This document shows, in pieces, positions 1 through 13,900 of a stretch of 64,000 bases of DNA. The stretch is from NCBI GenBank assembly GCA_037975125.1, contig CM075851.1, positions 121,302,908-121,366,907 on the forward strand, written 5' to 3'. The translations under genes were made by a program, and so were the position numbers. Source of the DNA: Latrodectus hesperus. Its lineage: Eukaryota; Arthropoda; Arachnida; Araneae; Theridiidae. Numbering within the stretch: position 1 is the stretch's first letter; every line of letters begins with the position of its first letter. The notes below the pieces were generated by a model. The model worked only from the letters and a program-made list of their open reading frames with translations. It had not been told where the DNA came from and made no database searches.

Positions 1-1114
1 TTGTTTAAGTTTTAGTGTTTTTTTTTTAAATTATAATAATTCAAGTGTTTTTTATTAAAATTGTTAATCCTTGAAAAAATGTATACATGATCCCTTAAAA
101 AATTTTTTTTAAGTAAAGTAAAAAAAAAAAAAAAATAAAGGAAATAATTTTTCCATGTTGATTAATTTCAGAACTGATATTTTTACTTCGGAAAACTGGT
201 AGGAAAGGAAATTTTATAATTATTTATAAATTTTTTACATTTAATTTTTTTTAGAAATACTATTGAATAGATTTTATATTTATTTTGGAAGTTTGTTAAT
301 TGATATCGAATTATTCCAAGTTATCTAAAGAGAAGATCTCATTCCTGACAATCATAGTTAGTCAGTGAAATAATTATACTATGCACAGTTATTAAATATT
401 TTTTTATAATATATATATATACTCTATACAAGTATGAGTGCGTGTTTTAATTCAATAAGTTATTTGTGTAAATGTTATTTTCGAGCTAATACATATAAAA
501 AATATAATTCCAAATCATGAATTATAAAATCTTCAATATTTTTATAAAAATTTTATGTATAAATAGCAGTTATATATTTTGTTTGATATTTTTAAAATAT
601 CTAATTTACCACCATATGTAAAAAGTTTTTCTTTTATTATAGCTTACAAATAAGTGTATATTTTTGTAGTCAATTATATATTATATTTTTGTGAACAAAG
701 TTTATAGTTAGAATAAAATTGATTTTTAAATTTCAATTTCTTATTTTATTATTTCTTAATTTTTAAAATACACCATTTCATTTTAAAAAAGAATTGACAA
801 AAATAAGAAAAAAACTTGATAGTAATTTTTAAAGGAAGAAAATAAAAATATTAAAGAATTTTTTGTTTCACATTGTAATTAAATGGAAAATAAAGTTAAT
901 GTAATGAAAAATCAGAAAATTTGGCAGTAATACAGTAATTTCAATGTTGCTCAATATCTATTCTTGCAACCTTAGTCGAAAATGTGTGTAAATGTGATTA
1001 AGGTGAAACATCTTAAAAGTGAGTGGAAATAGCAAGTTTATTTCTGTGCAAAATATAAATGTACACATTTATTTGGTTATTCAATTCTGTAAATTTAACA
1101 CATTTTTTCATATA
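1..1114. other. AT-rich flank, nothing recognised
   Basis: Long A and T runs, stops in all frames, no gene or repeat family I can identify. Confidence 0.6.
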
Positions 1115-1327
1115 TTGGTTTGTTCAGAAAGTAATTTCGTTTTTCCTACACGGATCAGCTTTTTACTATTAAAAACCAACCACTTTATGGCTGGGGAATC
1201 CTGCTACTACCAGAAAGATGGTAAAAGCTATTTGACTAGAATAGACAATGTGCAATGCAATACAATATTTATTTGCTGTACGTTTTTCATTTTCATGAAA
1301 AACGAAATGACTTTCTGAACAACCCAA
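1115..1327 (+). mobile_element. Mariner-derived MITE with intact TIRs
   Basis: The ends are inverted repeats of about 30 bp: the left begins TTGGTTTGTTCAGAAAGT and the reverse complement of the right begins TTGGGTTGTTCAGAAAGT. A TA dinucleotide flanks each side (1113-1114, 1328-1329). Around 1192-1250 the plus strand reads GILLLPERW, which resembles the 'LPERWQKVI' C-terminus of mariner transposases. The element is therefore an internally deleted mariner. Confidence 0.85.
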
Positions 1328-1329
1328 TA

Positions 1330-4032
1330 ATCATATCATAACAAGAAATATTTGTTGTTCGACTGTGAATTATGTAAGACTTAATTTTCTAACTTAAGGT
1401 GCATATTTATGTATTTAAACACATATTGTGTCAGACAAGCTCTAATATTGTTATATTAACATTAAAATGTAACGTTTTGTGAGCCAACTGTATTCTTGAT
1501 CTGTTACAGATAATTATGATATTAGATTTTTTGGGTAATACATATTGTTAGAGGATATTTGTCTAATTTATTTTGAATATAATCTCTATTTCTGTGTGCA
1601 TAAGAAATCATTAATTTTAAAAAAAGAAAAAAAATCGGTTCATTCTGATAGTACAAAATGTAACTCTATTAACATATCAATATGTTTATCAAATGGAGAG
1701 AACATAAAAAACTAAATAATTTTTATAAAAATGTTTTTTATCGATTTTATTACTTTGCAAATGTTTTTTAAAAGTGAAAGCATAAATACTATCCTAAAAT
1801 AATATCTTGGAACAAGGTAAAAAATTTCATCAGAATATTAGCACTGCGAAGATCATTATCAAGAAAGATTGCAGATTACTATAAATGATAGCAGATTATG
1901 GCCGGGACTTATAAAGATTCTATTTCAAAATACATTCAAGAATATTATGGAAAAATATGAAGTATTTAATGGCACAAGTTGGTTTTACAAATGACTATTC
2001 CTTCCTTATGTGTGTGTATACAGTAGAACTCCACAGACCCAAATCGCTTTCGAAACTAAAGAAAAGGATAGTGAGAGAAGGGGGAAGATTAGAATGATGT
2101 GTCACTTAAGGAATTCAAAAATATTCTTTGAAAATTCAAAGTTCAGAAGTTAGTACTGAAGATAGAGGCGAATGGATTATGAGACTGGATTTCAAATTGC
2201 AAATGAGGATCAATTTATTGAAAGTAAACGATTCATTTCAAAAACAGAACATGTATTTAAGCAGTAAAACTAAAAACATTGAGAAATCGTTAATAGTGGA
2301 CGAGAACAGTCTAAAATTATCAGTTTGGCCCTTGCCAGAGTATTCAAGAAATAGTTCTATTTATTATTACATACAGAAAGAAAATAATGTTCGAAGAACA
2401 GCCAAGATACCACACGATGTTTAAACTAAGATTTTGCATGTGTGTGTCATAGCTTTCAGAGTCAAGAAAATGATCTACTCAACTAGACATACAGATACCT
2501 GTATAAAATATTGGTTCTGCACATATAATCACTAAAACAACCTTCACTTATACCAACATGAAACTTCTTTTCTGAATAACAAATATATTTTAAAAAATAT
2601 ACTTCCTATTAATACTAATGATTTCAAAACTGCCATCCTAGTTGATACACTAGGATGAGTGATAGCTTTGCAGCCTAAATATAAAACTTCGTAAATGTAT
2701 GTGGTTGAGCACATTATAAACTACCTTTTAGGTACAAAGTACAGGGATAAATTCTTTGAGCAAACTTTATATTCAAAAGGTACCAAGTGTTATATAGTTA
2801 CATTTAAATTTTTTATTACATACCCACAAAGTATTAATTATCAAGAACTAAAAAATAAACTCATAACAAAAAGTGTTAAGTATTTTTATTGAATGTACAA
2901 ATATAAGTAAAACACAACTTTTAGAGATGTATGATTTTTGTCAAAATTTTAACAGTTAGGAATAAAATTAAACACACTTGGTGCATAAAATATAATAAAA
3001 AACTTTCCTTTTAAAACAGTAATGTTAAAGTAAATTTTATTTCTTATCATTTTGCTAGTGTTACCAGGCACATGAAAATATAATATAAAAATGATCAGTA
3101 AGAATTGAATGAAATTTTATTTATAAATAGTAACATCAAGAGTAAAAATTTTTAGATTAAAGAGATTTTATTGCTGAAAATTTTACAAACGAAGTATGGT
3201 TGTATCGCCTCAAATGAAAATGGAATCGCTGTAATGTTGTCAATCATGGTCCATTGACTTTTCGACTAAATGTGTAAAATAGCTAATTTAATGCCCTAAA
3301 TAATTGCTCGAATAGATCTAAAATGTTGATAGTATTGAGTAAGGAAGGTTTAAAATTTTATTTCTGATCTATAACATTTTTCCTGAATGTGCTTGAGTAC
3401 TGTTTTGTTAGAAATTTCCTTTTGAGAACTATGCTATGAATAGTAATTCAAGTTACTGTTCATACTACAAGTAGACAGGAGGAGGCTGTACTTGTGTTAC
3501 TGAACTATTTAAATTCCATTAATCGATATTAAGGTTGATTGAGATTTGACAAAAGATTAATTTGAGACTCTACCAGATGAGGTGATGTTAGCATAAACAA
3601 GCACATGAAAAGGAAGAATGAAATGTTGATTAACATGGGTTTTAAATACAACCACTGTCAAAGTTTCTATTGAATCTGAATTCATTATTTGGCGTTTATA
3701 TTCTGTTGGTGTCTAACCATTTTGAAAAATGTATTTCTGTTTGGAATCGTTCAAATTATGCCTTTCATATAACACTGTTTCATCTTCTATAGTTGGTCTG
3801 GAAAGTAATTGTTGGTCATTCCTAAAAAGTATTAAAAAAAAATCAGTAATAAAACTAGATTATGCAGAAAAAACCATATCTGTCATGGTAATCTTGAGAT
3901 CCATTTATCAACAATAAATTTTCAACTGCATGTATTATTGTTAGTCATGTTTATTACAGGACTAATCTATGATCAAATTTCTATTTGACAGTTTTAAGGA
4001 TATTTGAGATAGTAAACTAAATACACATGTTC

Positions 4033-4037
<5 letters not shown>
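1330..4037. other. Intergenic flank, no gene supported
   Basis: AT-rich. It contains an unassigned 98-codon ORF (2128-2424, see findings) and otherwise no recognisable coding or repeat signal. Confidence 0.5.

Positions 4038-4119
<82 letters not shown>
4038..4119. repeat. (TA)n microsatellite, about 80 bp
   Basis: Uninterrupted TA dinucleotide run. Confidence 0.97.
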
Positions 4120-4120
<1 letters not shown>

Positions 4121-7100
4121 CTTTTGTTTTTTTATGATTAAAATGTTTTATAATTTTAACATATTCATTATCTTGCATCGTAATCAATACCTTATATCTA
4201 TATTATCAAAATATGTGCAACTACATACAATTCTGTTAATTGCTTTAGAAATTTATCTTCAAAATTCTTTAATTCTTAATTATTTGTTTCAATATCAATA
4301 ATGAACATATTATTAAAGTGTTAAATTTTTAAATCATAAAATTACTTTCTAAATGTTTCATTTAGAATTCTTAATATAACTGAAAACTATGTTCCTAATT
4401 TAATCAAAAACTCAAAAATTGTTGTAAAGAAATATGTACTCATGCACTTTTAATATAAATTTTTACATGAAATTTAACATATAAACTAATATTAAATAAA
4501 ATTTTATATTACATTTAAAAATATCAGAATTACTTTATATATATTTTTAAAGAAATATCCATTAAAAAGGTTTTAATCTATTTCACTCTAAGTAAAATGT
4601 AACTTTTAAGTTACATTTCTAAAATGAATTTGACAAATGAAAAATATATTTATTGAAAATAATGATTCCTTTTCATTTACCAATTTAATTAATTTAATGG
4701 ATAGTAACTACAATACCTGAAAAAGCAGTGTAGATGCAAATAATTGTAAAACTAAGGAATATATTCCATAAATATTGAATATATATTTAAAAATTTAAGA
4801 TAATTTTAGTTACAAATTCAAGAACATTTTCTGATACATTAACAAAAAAAACTATAGTATATAACACCGTAAATAACGAAAAGCCACAAAATAATTGCTA
4901 TTTTTTGCAAATTCAAAAAATTATACGAAAAAAGCATTAATTGAGATGGGTGATTCTGCTGTTAAATAGAAAGTGATAACTATTGTAACAACAAAGGAAA
5001 ATAATACAATACAATTTTATATATGAAAACAATTAAGTTCTTTTTGTTAAAAAAATAATCGAAAAAGCTTTAAATTAATAATGCATTTAAATGAATAATA
5101 TTTTGAATATAATTCGTAACTTTTAAGAAGGAAAAATCACTATTAATTTTATTGAGTCAGTTCAGTTGAAAATCTAATTTTGTTAACTTGGAGATATTGG
5201 ACTTCCCCAATTAAGAAAACACTGATTTCAGTTTTTATCATTTTAAAATCATTTTCTCCTTTTTCACCTTTTTTAAAATCTTTTTCTGCAGAAACTACTT
5301 AAAAATAATTGAGTAATAAAACATTTGAGCTATTTAAAATAGAAAATTCATTTACTAAGCAATAATTAAATTTATTAATTTGATTTTTAATTTTTAAAAA
5401 TTATGATATTAGCTGTTAAAATTTTTTATATTTTACAACTTGCAGATAATTGAATGTACGAAAGGAATACAATCTTCAGTGTTTGCAATTGCAATTATTC
5501 AAGATTCTATAAACTGGCAAAAAACTAGTTTAGCATTAAAAAACTAACAAACGATAAAATGAAAAATAAGTCTATGAAGCAATAAAGAAAAGCAGTAGAA
5601 TATTTTTGTTTTATATTGAAAAGTTTTATACTTTAACTCTTAGTTGACTATATGAAATAAGTACTGAATGGTTAGACTATTTAAATTCAAAATTGTATTT
5701 TTTTAATTAATTGAAAGAATGCTATATTTCAGTAAAAAAATAGTTTGATGTATATTTTAAATTTAAAAACTTTTACACCAATATGATTAAATTACAGAAT
5801 GTTATGTTTTGCTAATATTTTTGTGTAACTTATAAAAAATATTCTAGATACTATATACATAATTTTCAGTTTATGAGAAAAAATTGTTCAAAAACTGTTA
5901 AGTAAAATGAATAACAAATAAATTAGAAATTGTAAATATTAAAATTAATATGAATATTATAGAATATATATAATTAATTTATTTGATATTTCTATTATAC
6001 ATATATCAGCCACTCGATTGACATTTTTCTATCATATCAGATTTCATTATATTGATTAAACAGATATATAAATATCATTTTTTTTAAAAAAGTCGGTAAA
6101 AAATGACAATGATTAAATAAATTTTAAATTTTAATAATTTATTTGGTATTCATTTTAATTTTTTAATTCAATAATTTTTTAATGAATTTAAAAATTTATT
6201 TAGTGAATTTAGCAAATAACAATTGGGTACAAAATATATTTTTCAACCAATTTTGACCATATAAAATTATCAGAGTTAATTGAAGAGAGATAAATTTTTT
6301 TCAAAATATCTAACTACTTTAAAAAAATTAAGGAATATTAAAAAATCTATTAAAGAAAAACAGTTTGATTAATGAAAAAAAATGAAAACTTTTATATTTA
6401 AAGAATTCATTTCAAAAGAACTTTATACTAAATGCATGGGAACACAAAAACTTTTTTATGGGAAAAATTTAAAATATCAGACTTTACATATAGAAATTTA
6501 ACAATATAATCAGCGAGAATATAACTGTTTCAACTTTGATTCATACAATCAATTATTTCTAAGATATGGAGTATTCAAATTTTATTTACGATTTTCTTTC
6601 AGTAAATATTTCAAATCCAAATCTAAAATTTATTAAAAATGTAAAGTTAATATTACTAAGAATATTTGTATAATTTAAAATAGTTGACTAACTACTCTTA
6701 GAAAATAATAAATATATTCCTTTGAGATTTTAAAGTGACAGCTTGCTTTAATAAGCAGATAATGGAAAGAAAATAAGCCAAATCATTCAATAACTAAAAT
6801 ATTTTATTTGATTTTATTTTTCATTTACTTTATAATTTTAATTCATCATTTAAAATACAGGATTGAATCAGATAACATACTTCAGCATGCAATGAAAACA
6901 AAACCTATTTTTTCATGTTAGAAATAAATTTTACCCATGTTTAGATATCTTTAATTATTAATGAAATTAATATTAAGTATTTAATAAGGAATTAAATTAA
7001 ATAAATACATGAAAAAACACAATCATAATTAAAATCTTTGTATAGTAACAATTTTTTAAGCATAATCTACTATAATAAATGATCAAAAAGATATAATTTT

Positions 7101-7797
7101 GAGTTTTAAACTCTTTTAAAAAAGTTTTTATAATAGTTAAAGGCTAGAAATTTATTAATTAAGTTTTATCAAAAATATTTTCACACAAAAAATTAATAGT
7201 TACAGATTATGGGATGCAATCTTAACTAAAGTTAAAAGGGAATGGAAACATTAAGATAAAACTTGCCTGTGAGAAAAATTGATAATTTCTGCACCAATTG
7301 AAGTTAAGCTTTAGAGTGTTTATGAGAAAATTTTGTACGTTTTAGTTACCAAAGGTTTTTGGAAAATGTTTAGGTAATTTAACAGTAATTAATTGCAAAC
7401 AAATGTATATATTATATAGTAGGAACACAAAAAGATCTCAAATCATTTACAAATATATCACACTTAAATATTTTGACACATAATAAAAATAATAATCGAA
7501 TATTATTCCCCACATGCAAAATGCACTTAAATATATATTAATCTCTTCTTCTTAAAATAAACTGATTCTAAAAATATTAACAATTAAGTCATTATTTCAT
7601 AATTTTTCAAAAATTCATGTTTGTCCTTGGTCAATTCAAAGAATTCAATTTTCAACTAGACATTCAAAATCTAAATTATGTAAATTAAAGTAAGCAATAT
7701 GAGACAATTTTTAAAAAAATGCAAAACATGGTATAGTAATAAAGAAACTAGTCTTGCAATAAATAATGATTTTAATGTTCATAATTAATCATAGACA
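4120..7797. other. AT-rich region beyond the MARS1 stop
   Basis: No ORF, splice pattern or repeat family recognised. The MARS1 3' UTR occupies an unknown length of its right end. Confidence 0.6.
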
Positions 7798-7956
7798 TCA
7801 TCTCTTCTTTTTGTTTTTAGATTTTGTCTGTAACTGATCAGGATTTTCACCTTTTGCTATTAGAACTTCTCTTTTCAATTGAAGAAGTAATGCCACTTCT
7901 TTATCTATTTCAGCTTTATTAGCCTTCTCAGCTTTAAGGGATCGAACCTTTTCAGC
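7798..7956 (-). CDS. MARS1: MARS1 terminal exon, WHEP domain and stop
   Basis: It encodes [36 protein letters not shown], a short linker and the basic tail KSKNKKKR, then TGA. 'VR.LKA.KA.K.E...EV..LL.LK' is the WHEP signature, a tRNA- and protein-binding helical hairpin. ATTAAA lies on the minus strand at 7771-7776, very close to the stop. The first AATAAA I found is near 7151, so the polyadenylation site is unresolved. Confidence 0.95.
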   Translation of the reverse strand, partial: AEKVRSLKAEKANKAEIDKEVALLLQLKREVLIAKGENPDQLQTKSKNKKKR

Positions 7957-10900
7957 CTGATGAAAATGAAATGTAATTAAATAGATTTCATTATAATAAA
8001 TTTAACAATTAACTCAAATAATACTTAATATTAAGAAAGTTAGCAATGACAAATATATTTATATCAAATTAGAGCAAATAAATTTTAAAAAAATCACTTT
8101 ATTAACATTATGCATCACAAAAAATAGTTAAATATAGATGAATAGTTAATGACTTGGCCTTTAAAATTCATTATATGTAACTAAATAGACAGATATTAAT
8201 TTTCTGAAAAAAAAAGGTCACATTTGATTTCAGGAAATTTTACTTAACTGATAAGTCAGATATTTATAATTTATATACTTCATTCATATCATCCAACTAT
8301 AAAAGTAGTGATAATATTAAATATTACATAGATAAAATATGCAAAATATGTAGCATAAACAAAGCCCAGTGGTAACACTTCATGCCCCCAAGGCACAGAT
8401 TGAACCTGCCTTTCATTCCTTTTGTGGGTCGAGAAACTGAGTATCAAACATGCTTGGGACCTGTCTTGCAATAGGACAGGAATACAGATATGGGATCTGT
8501 AGGCCTTGGCCCACATGTGGCCTGTCATGCAACAGATTAAGTTTCAGTTTTAATGCAGCATAAACATATATACGATTTTGATTTTTAGTATTTTCCCCTC
8601 TCAGTGCATTGAAATAAGAATATTAAAGTCCAAAATCCATCATCAACTAAATAAGACAACTTTCACTATATTTAAAACGATATTTTCATCAATTTATTTA
8701 TGAAAACATCTTCAAGATAAAACAAATTAAAAAATCCAGTTCTTACACATAACTTTAATGAAATTAAATTTATATAAAATAATATAGTTAATATATTACT
8801 GCAAAGTTTGTATAACTATTTAACTGTATACTTATGCCTGGTGAAAAACTGAGAACTGTTAATGTACAAAAGTAAAATCTCTATGTGTGTGATGTAACAT
8901 AACCATTAAACATGCTCTTAATTATCAAATTTATCATCTTTAATTCATCAAATCTTCTTAAAACAAAGTTATTTTAATTTTAAAGATTAATAATTCCTGT
9001 TAATAATCATATATTAAGTGTTATTCAAAATTAAACATTTCAAAAACTTACTGCTTTCAATGAGATAAAAGTTTCCATATTTATTTAAATGTTCCTTTCT
9101 CCCTAACTAACTTTTTCTGAATAGTTTAAGTAGTTTATATCATTAAGGTAATGAAGTTCATTTGATAAAATTAAGATAAAAATTACTTTTAAAACAATAA
9201 GTTTGATAAAAAATACTTTAAGATATAAATTAATGACTGAAATAGGCAAATTAATATTAAATCTTGACACTATTTTTTACTAACCTGCTGTGCAACTGAA
9301 GATTCTAAGGATCGAATATCAACAGAACCTTCTGCACCATTGCATATTTGCTTTGCAGGAGTTTTATTTTCTGTACTTGTTTCCTAAAATTGCATGATTT
9401 AAAATTAAAAAATTAAGGAATAAATTTTTAGCACTTAAATTAGGAGCAAATAAATATGAAATTAAACCAAGTTAATAGTTCAAACTATAATCAATTCAGA
9501 TCATATGGTCTTTTACTGAATAAAATGTAATAATGAATTACATTTTGCACATATATCATAATAAATGATAAGTTCTTTAATCCTAAGAAAGAAATATGAA
9601 GACATTACACATACACAGATATTACTTTTTTCAAACTAAAATTTATCAAAAGCAAGATATTAAAAATTATGTAAATCAACAATTACAATTTTATAAAAAA
9701 ATCAGATGAAAGCCAATTTTAAATTAAATATAATATTTGCTCATTGCTTTTATCATTATAAATATAAATTTATTTACTAATTGTAAATCATTTTACAAAA
9801 ACTTACTTCGTTCTAATTAAATAATAAAGATAGCATTATTCTTAGTAGGTAAGATAATTTCTTAACTTTTTTAGTATTAGAAACTACTTCAAGCGGTTGT
9901 GCTTTAAAACAAAAAGTAAAAACACAAATAGTTTTTAATTATGATCAAACATTTAAATGTTGTGATGGCATTCTAATTAAGAAAATATTTTCCAAATTTG
10001 TACTTAAAATCAATGAATTGATTTAAAATATAAATTCTTCCTTCTTTACATACAGGAAAACTTATTTTGCTCTTCTGAAGTGTATTTCTGAAGAAGTACA
10101 TAGACTACTGTTTCGATGGAATTAGTGCTGAATTTTTTCCTCACATAATTTAATTGTTTAAGAAAAATTTCAAAAACGTTGATAAATATTAAGACTCAAT
10201 GGAATAAACTCTCAAATCTGTAGAATATATAAAATTAAAAAATAAAAATTTATGGTTGGTTACATTCATCCTCCACCCATCAAATAAATATATTTGTGAT
10301 TTATATATAATTTACTTAATATAAAATATATTTTTGCAGTCTTTTCTACAGATTTCTTAATCTTGATAATAAGTGTACCAATTAACTAAAAGATTAATAT
10401 TTAAAAAATAATAAAACCGTAAATACAAGTTATTAGCAGTATAGTAGTTTTTTTCCTCTTCAAAGTTATATATAAACAATTGTGCAAGATTTAACAATCA
10501 TTCTTTTATGTAAAAGATCTAATTTCAATACTGTATAATATAGTTACAAATTATCAAATGAATACAAGTCCCTTAGGCATTTGTGAAAAAGAAAGTTGCA
10601 ACTTGACAAAGAAAAAATGCAATTATTCTAGGTTTTTTGCCTAATTCAGCTTTTTACTTCACATTTTATTCATAACAGTCTTCACTGATAGTTTTTTTGT
10701 TTTCTAAGTGAAATACCAATTTTTAAATTCAATGTTTACAAATTTGGAATCAGACAATGAAGACATTATATAAACTTCTGGTCAATACATTTAGTAAAAG
10801 TACATACACATAAAATTTTTGAATTTTTAACTGTTCCAAGACTAGTAATGACAATAAGATTACAAAAGGAAAAAAATTGAATTTTGAAAAAAATTGAAAT

Positions 10901-13900
10901 GAAAAATAAGATTTTTTATAATAATTAGTTTTCACACACAAATACAGCAAAAAATAATTTCCTTTAAATGAAGTTGTTTAGTTTTCTCATCCTACAATAT
11001 TCCAAACACCTTTTACATTATTATAAGTACAAGTGATTTGCAAACTGAGGATATTCTTCATGGGAATAATATAAAAAACAAGAAAATATATAGCTAACAT
11101 GCATACAAACCTTTTCTTCTGATTGTTTTCCAGCATATTTCTTCTTTAATTCATTTATAAGATCTTGATCAATTTTTTTGAACAAGGGTGCAGGCTATAA
11201 TAATAAAATGTATTTTAAAATTCAGGAATTTTGGCAGAAGTATTAAAGAAATTTCTAAACAATTTACAAATCACACAATTCTTCAAAAAATTAAAGTTTC
11301 AAACATTTACAAAATATTGATCACATTCAGTAAATCTATACAATAAAAAATAAACAAATTTACATAAATAAATAGTCAAAAAACAATATATTTAATTTTA
11401 CATGACATAACAGATATGGAATTATTAATATAATTTGTTTCATCATAATTATAAATTTAAAAAAAATGGATGATTATAATAAAATTCAAACATCACAGTT
11501 CGAATATTTTACTATAAAATGTTTGAAAACATTTTTAACAGTCTCAGAAATGTATTTACTTACTTTTCCAATTTTATGGCCAGGAAGCAGTAAGCAAACA
11601 AAGTTATCGATTAGAATATGATGGATTTGTTCAGTATTTAACTGCAATTTCAAAGAAGCACATGTATCTGGCATGTAAGGTTCCATCAAAGTACATAACA
11701 AACAACAAATATTAGCACTCAGACCAAGAACTGTACCAGCTAAAGCTCTGCAAAATAAAAAAATTATTTTTTAAAATTATTATTCATTTCTTGACTCAAA
11801 TGCAATTTTTATAAATACCCATATATAGAATAATAGATAATTTATATAATAATATAGTCATTTAGGATTGAAAGTATAAGTAAATATGAACTTTCAAAAA
11901 TATTTATACAAAAAATATAAATAAAAATTAGTCCTTTTAATAAATTATTATATCTATACAAACATATGAAGCACACTGTATGGCATGAATTGTTAAGAAC
12001 AAAAAAATTTACACACTTATCTGATGCAGAACACTTTATTAATTCCCATGGCTTGTTAGATTGAATATAGAAATTTCCTAATCGGCTAATGTTGAGCATA
12101 TATTTTATCGCATCACGTAGTCTGCAAAAAAGTAACCAGCATGAAATACAGCTTGAATTTGCAAAACAAATGTTTTCTGGCATAATATTGTTACTAAAAT
12201 AATCTTTTTTTAAATTTTTTTTAAAATTAAAATGACGAATAGTGACAAAAACTAAGCAAAATGTTCAAATAATAAACTAGGAGTAATTTTTTGAAAAAAT
12301 TACTAAAAGAATAGAAAGAATTATATGTTTTAATTACCAATAAATACAAGATAATAAGTTGTCAAATTGAAGAATATTTATCAACCTTATGAAAATTTTA
12401 AGCAAAAAAATTTATCAATTAATAAAATGAATCATTAGTAAACCACAAAATAATGAACATACATTTTCAATTAGAATTATTGGACTTACCATACACAACA
12501 TAACTTTTTCATTGAGATTTGTTGTATCTGTACCAAACTGAATAGTGTAATCAAAAGCTGGACATGTTACACAGAGTCAAAAAGCAAGTTTTGTTTTTCT
12601 TTATAACATCAGAATAATATTTACCTTAATATACATTACAACATATTTCCACTTTAACATCTCTGCTGCTAATCAGTTCATAAAACATTCAGATATTGTT
12701 TTTTGAAATTTATAACATTGTTCTGTCAGTAGAAAGGTACAAGCATAAATTATGCAAACAACAAGAACGAATTAAATATTCTGGGGAAAATGTTATCAAA
12801 ATGCTTCAACAAGCAATGTGAAAAAGAAAATTAATAGCTACTAATCATTACATTAAAAAGACAAGAAAACATTTACCTATGCCCTTGTGGAATATTTTTA
12901 TAATGGCTTCAAAGTTTAGGTATTATTTGTCCCAAAGTTTAAAGTTATATAACTACAGCAAATTTTAAAAACTCATATGTTCTACAGTTTTACTTTAAAA
13001 GTTTGATCTATTTAAAATACTACAGAATCAAAATTATTTAAAAGTAATGAAAGCTAAAAGATTTAAAATATATTTATATAATTACAAAAATATAACTGAT
13101 TATATTAAATGATATCATTCGATTTTGATTTAGAAGAAATGGAAGGCTAATTATAAGGAATTAAAAAAAAATTAAGAACATATAATTTGGTTTTAAAAAT
13201 ACACAAACTTATATTACGCAAACTTATAAAATATTTCTCACATGATTTTATTTTTCAAACTTTTAATGTTTAGCTATGAGAAATAGAACTAAAAAAGAAA
13301 ATTTAATTCAAAATTAATGAAATTTTTGAAATTTTAAAGGTCACCAATCATTTAAAAAACAGTATCATTGAAAAAACATTTTTAATATTTTACAGAAAAT
13401 TTTAAGCACCACAAATATAATTATAAATGATCTTGCTTAAATGTAAAAAAGTTAAATATATTTGCAATTCTAGAAATAAATTTTCATAGCCAATGCACTA
13501 ATATGATCACATAATATTAAGAATGATTCATTTAAAATTCCTCATTGATAGATATCATTTCATCAAAATTTAATGAAATGTACTTTTCAAAAAATGCAAA
13601 ACGCATTTAATTTTATTATCTGAAAATAAATTAGTTTTTAATGTTAGAATTTTCATTTAATCTATTTCCCAAAATAACAAATGCCATTGAGCAAAAAACA
13701 TGTTTTTAGACAACTATTAATCTAAAACAATGGTTCCAATTGGTAAAAATGTTCAAAAATGTTTGGAGATCAAGCAAAGCATACATTTTTTAATAATGAT
13801 CAACATATCAATCAAATCATGCAATTTATACTTTGCAATTGTCATTTGATAAAGATATATATAACATAGAACAAGTTTTATATCATTTTGGTCTATGGGA

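Noticed and set aside
11842..12183. 113-codon minus-strand ORF as a separate gene
   Set aside because: Part of it is the MARS1 exon at 12017-12121 read through into intron on both sides. Splice sites and frame continuity explain it.
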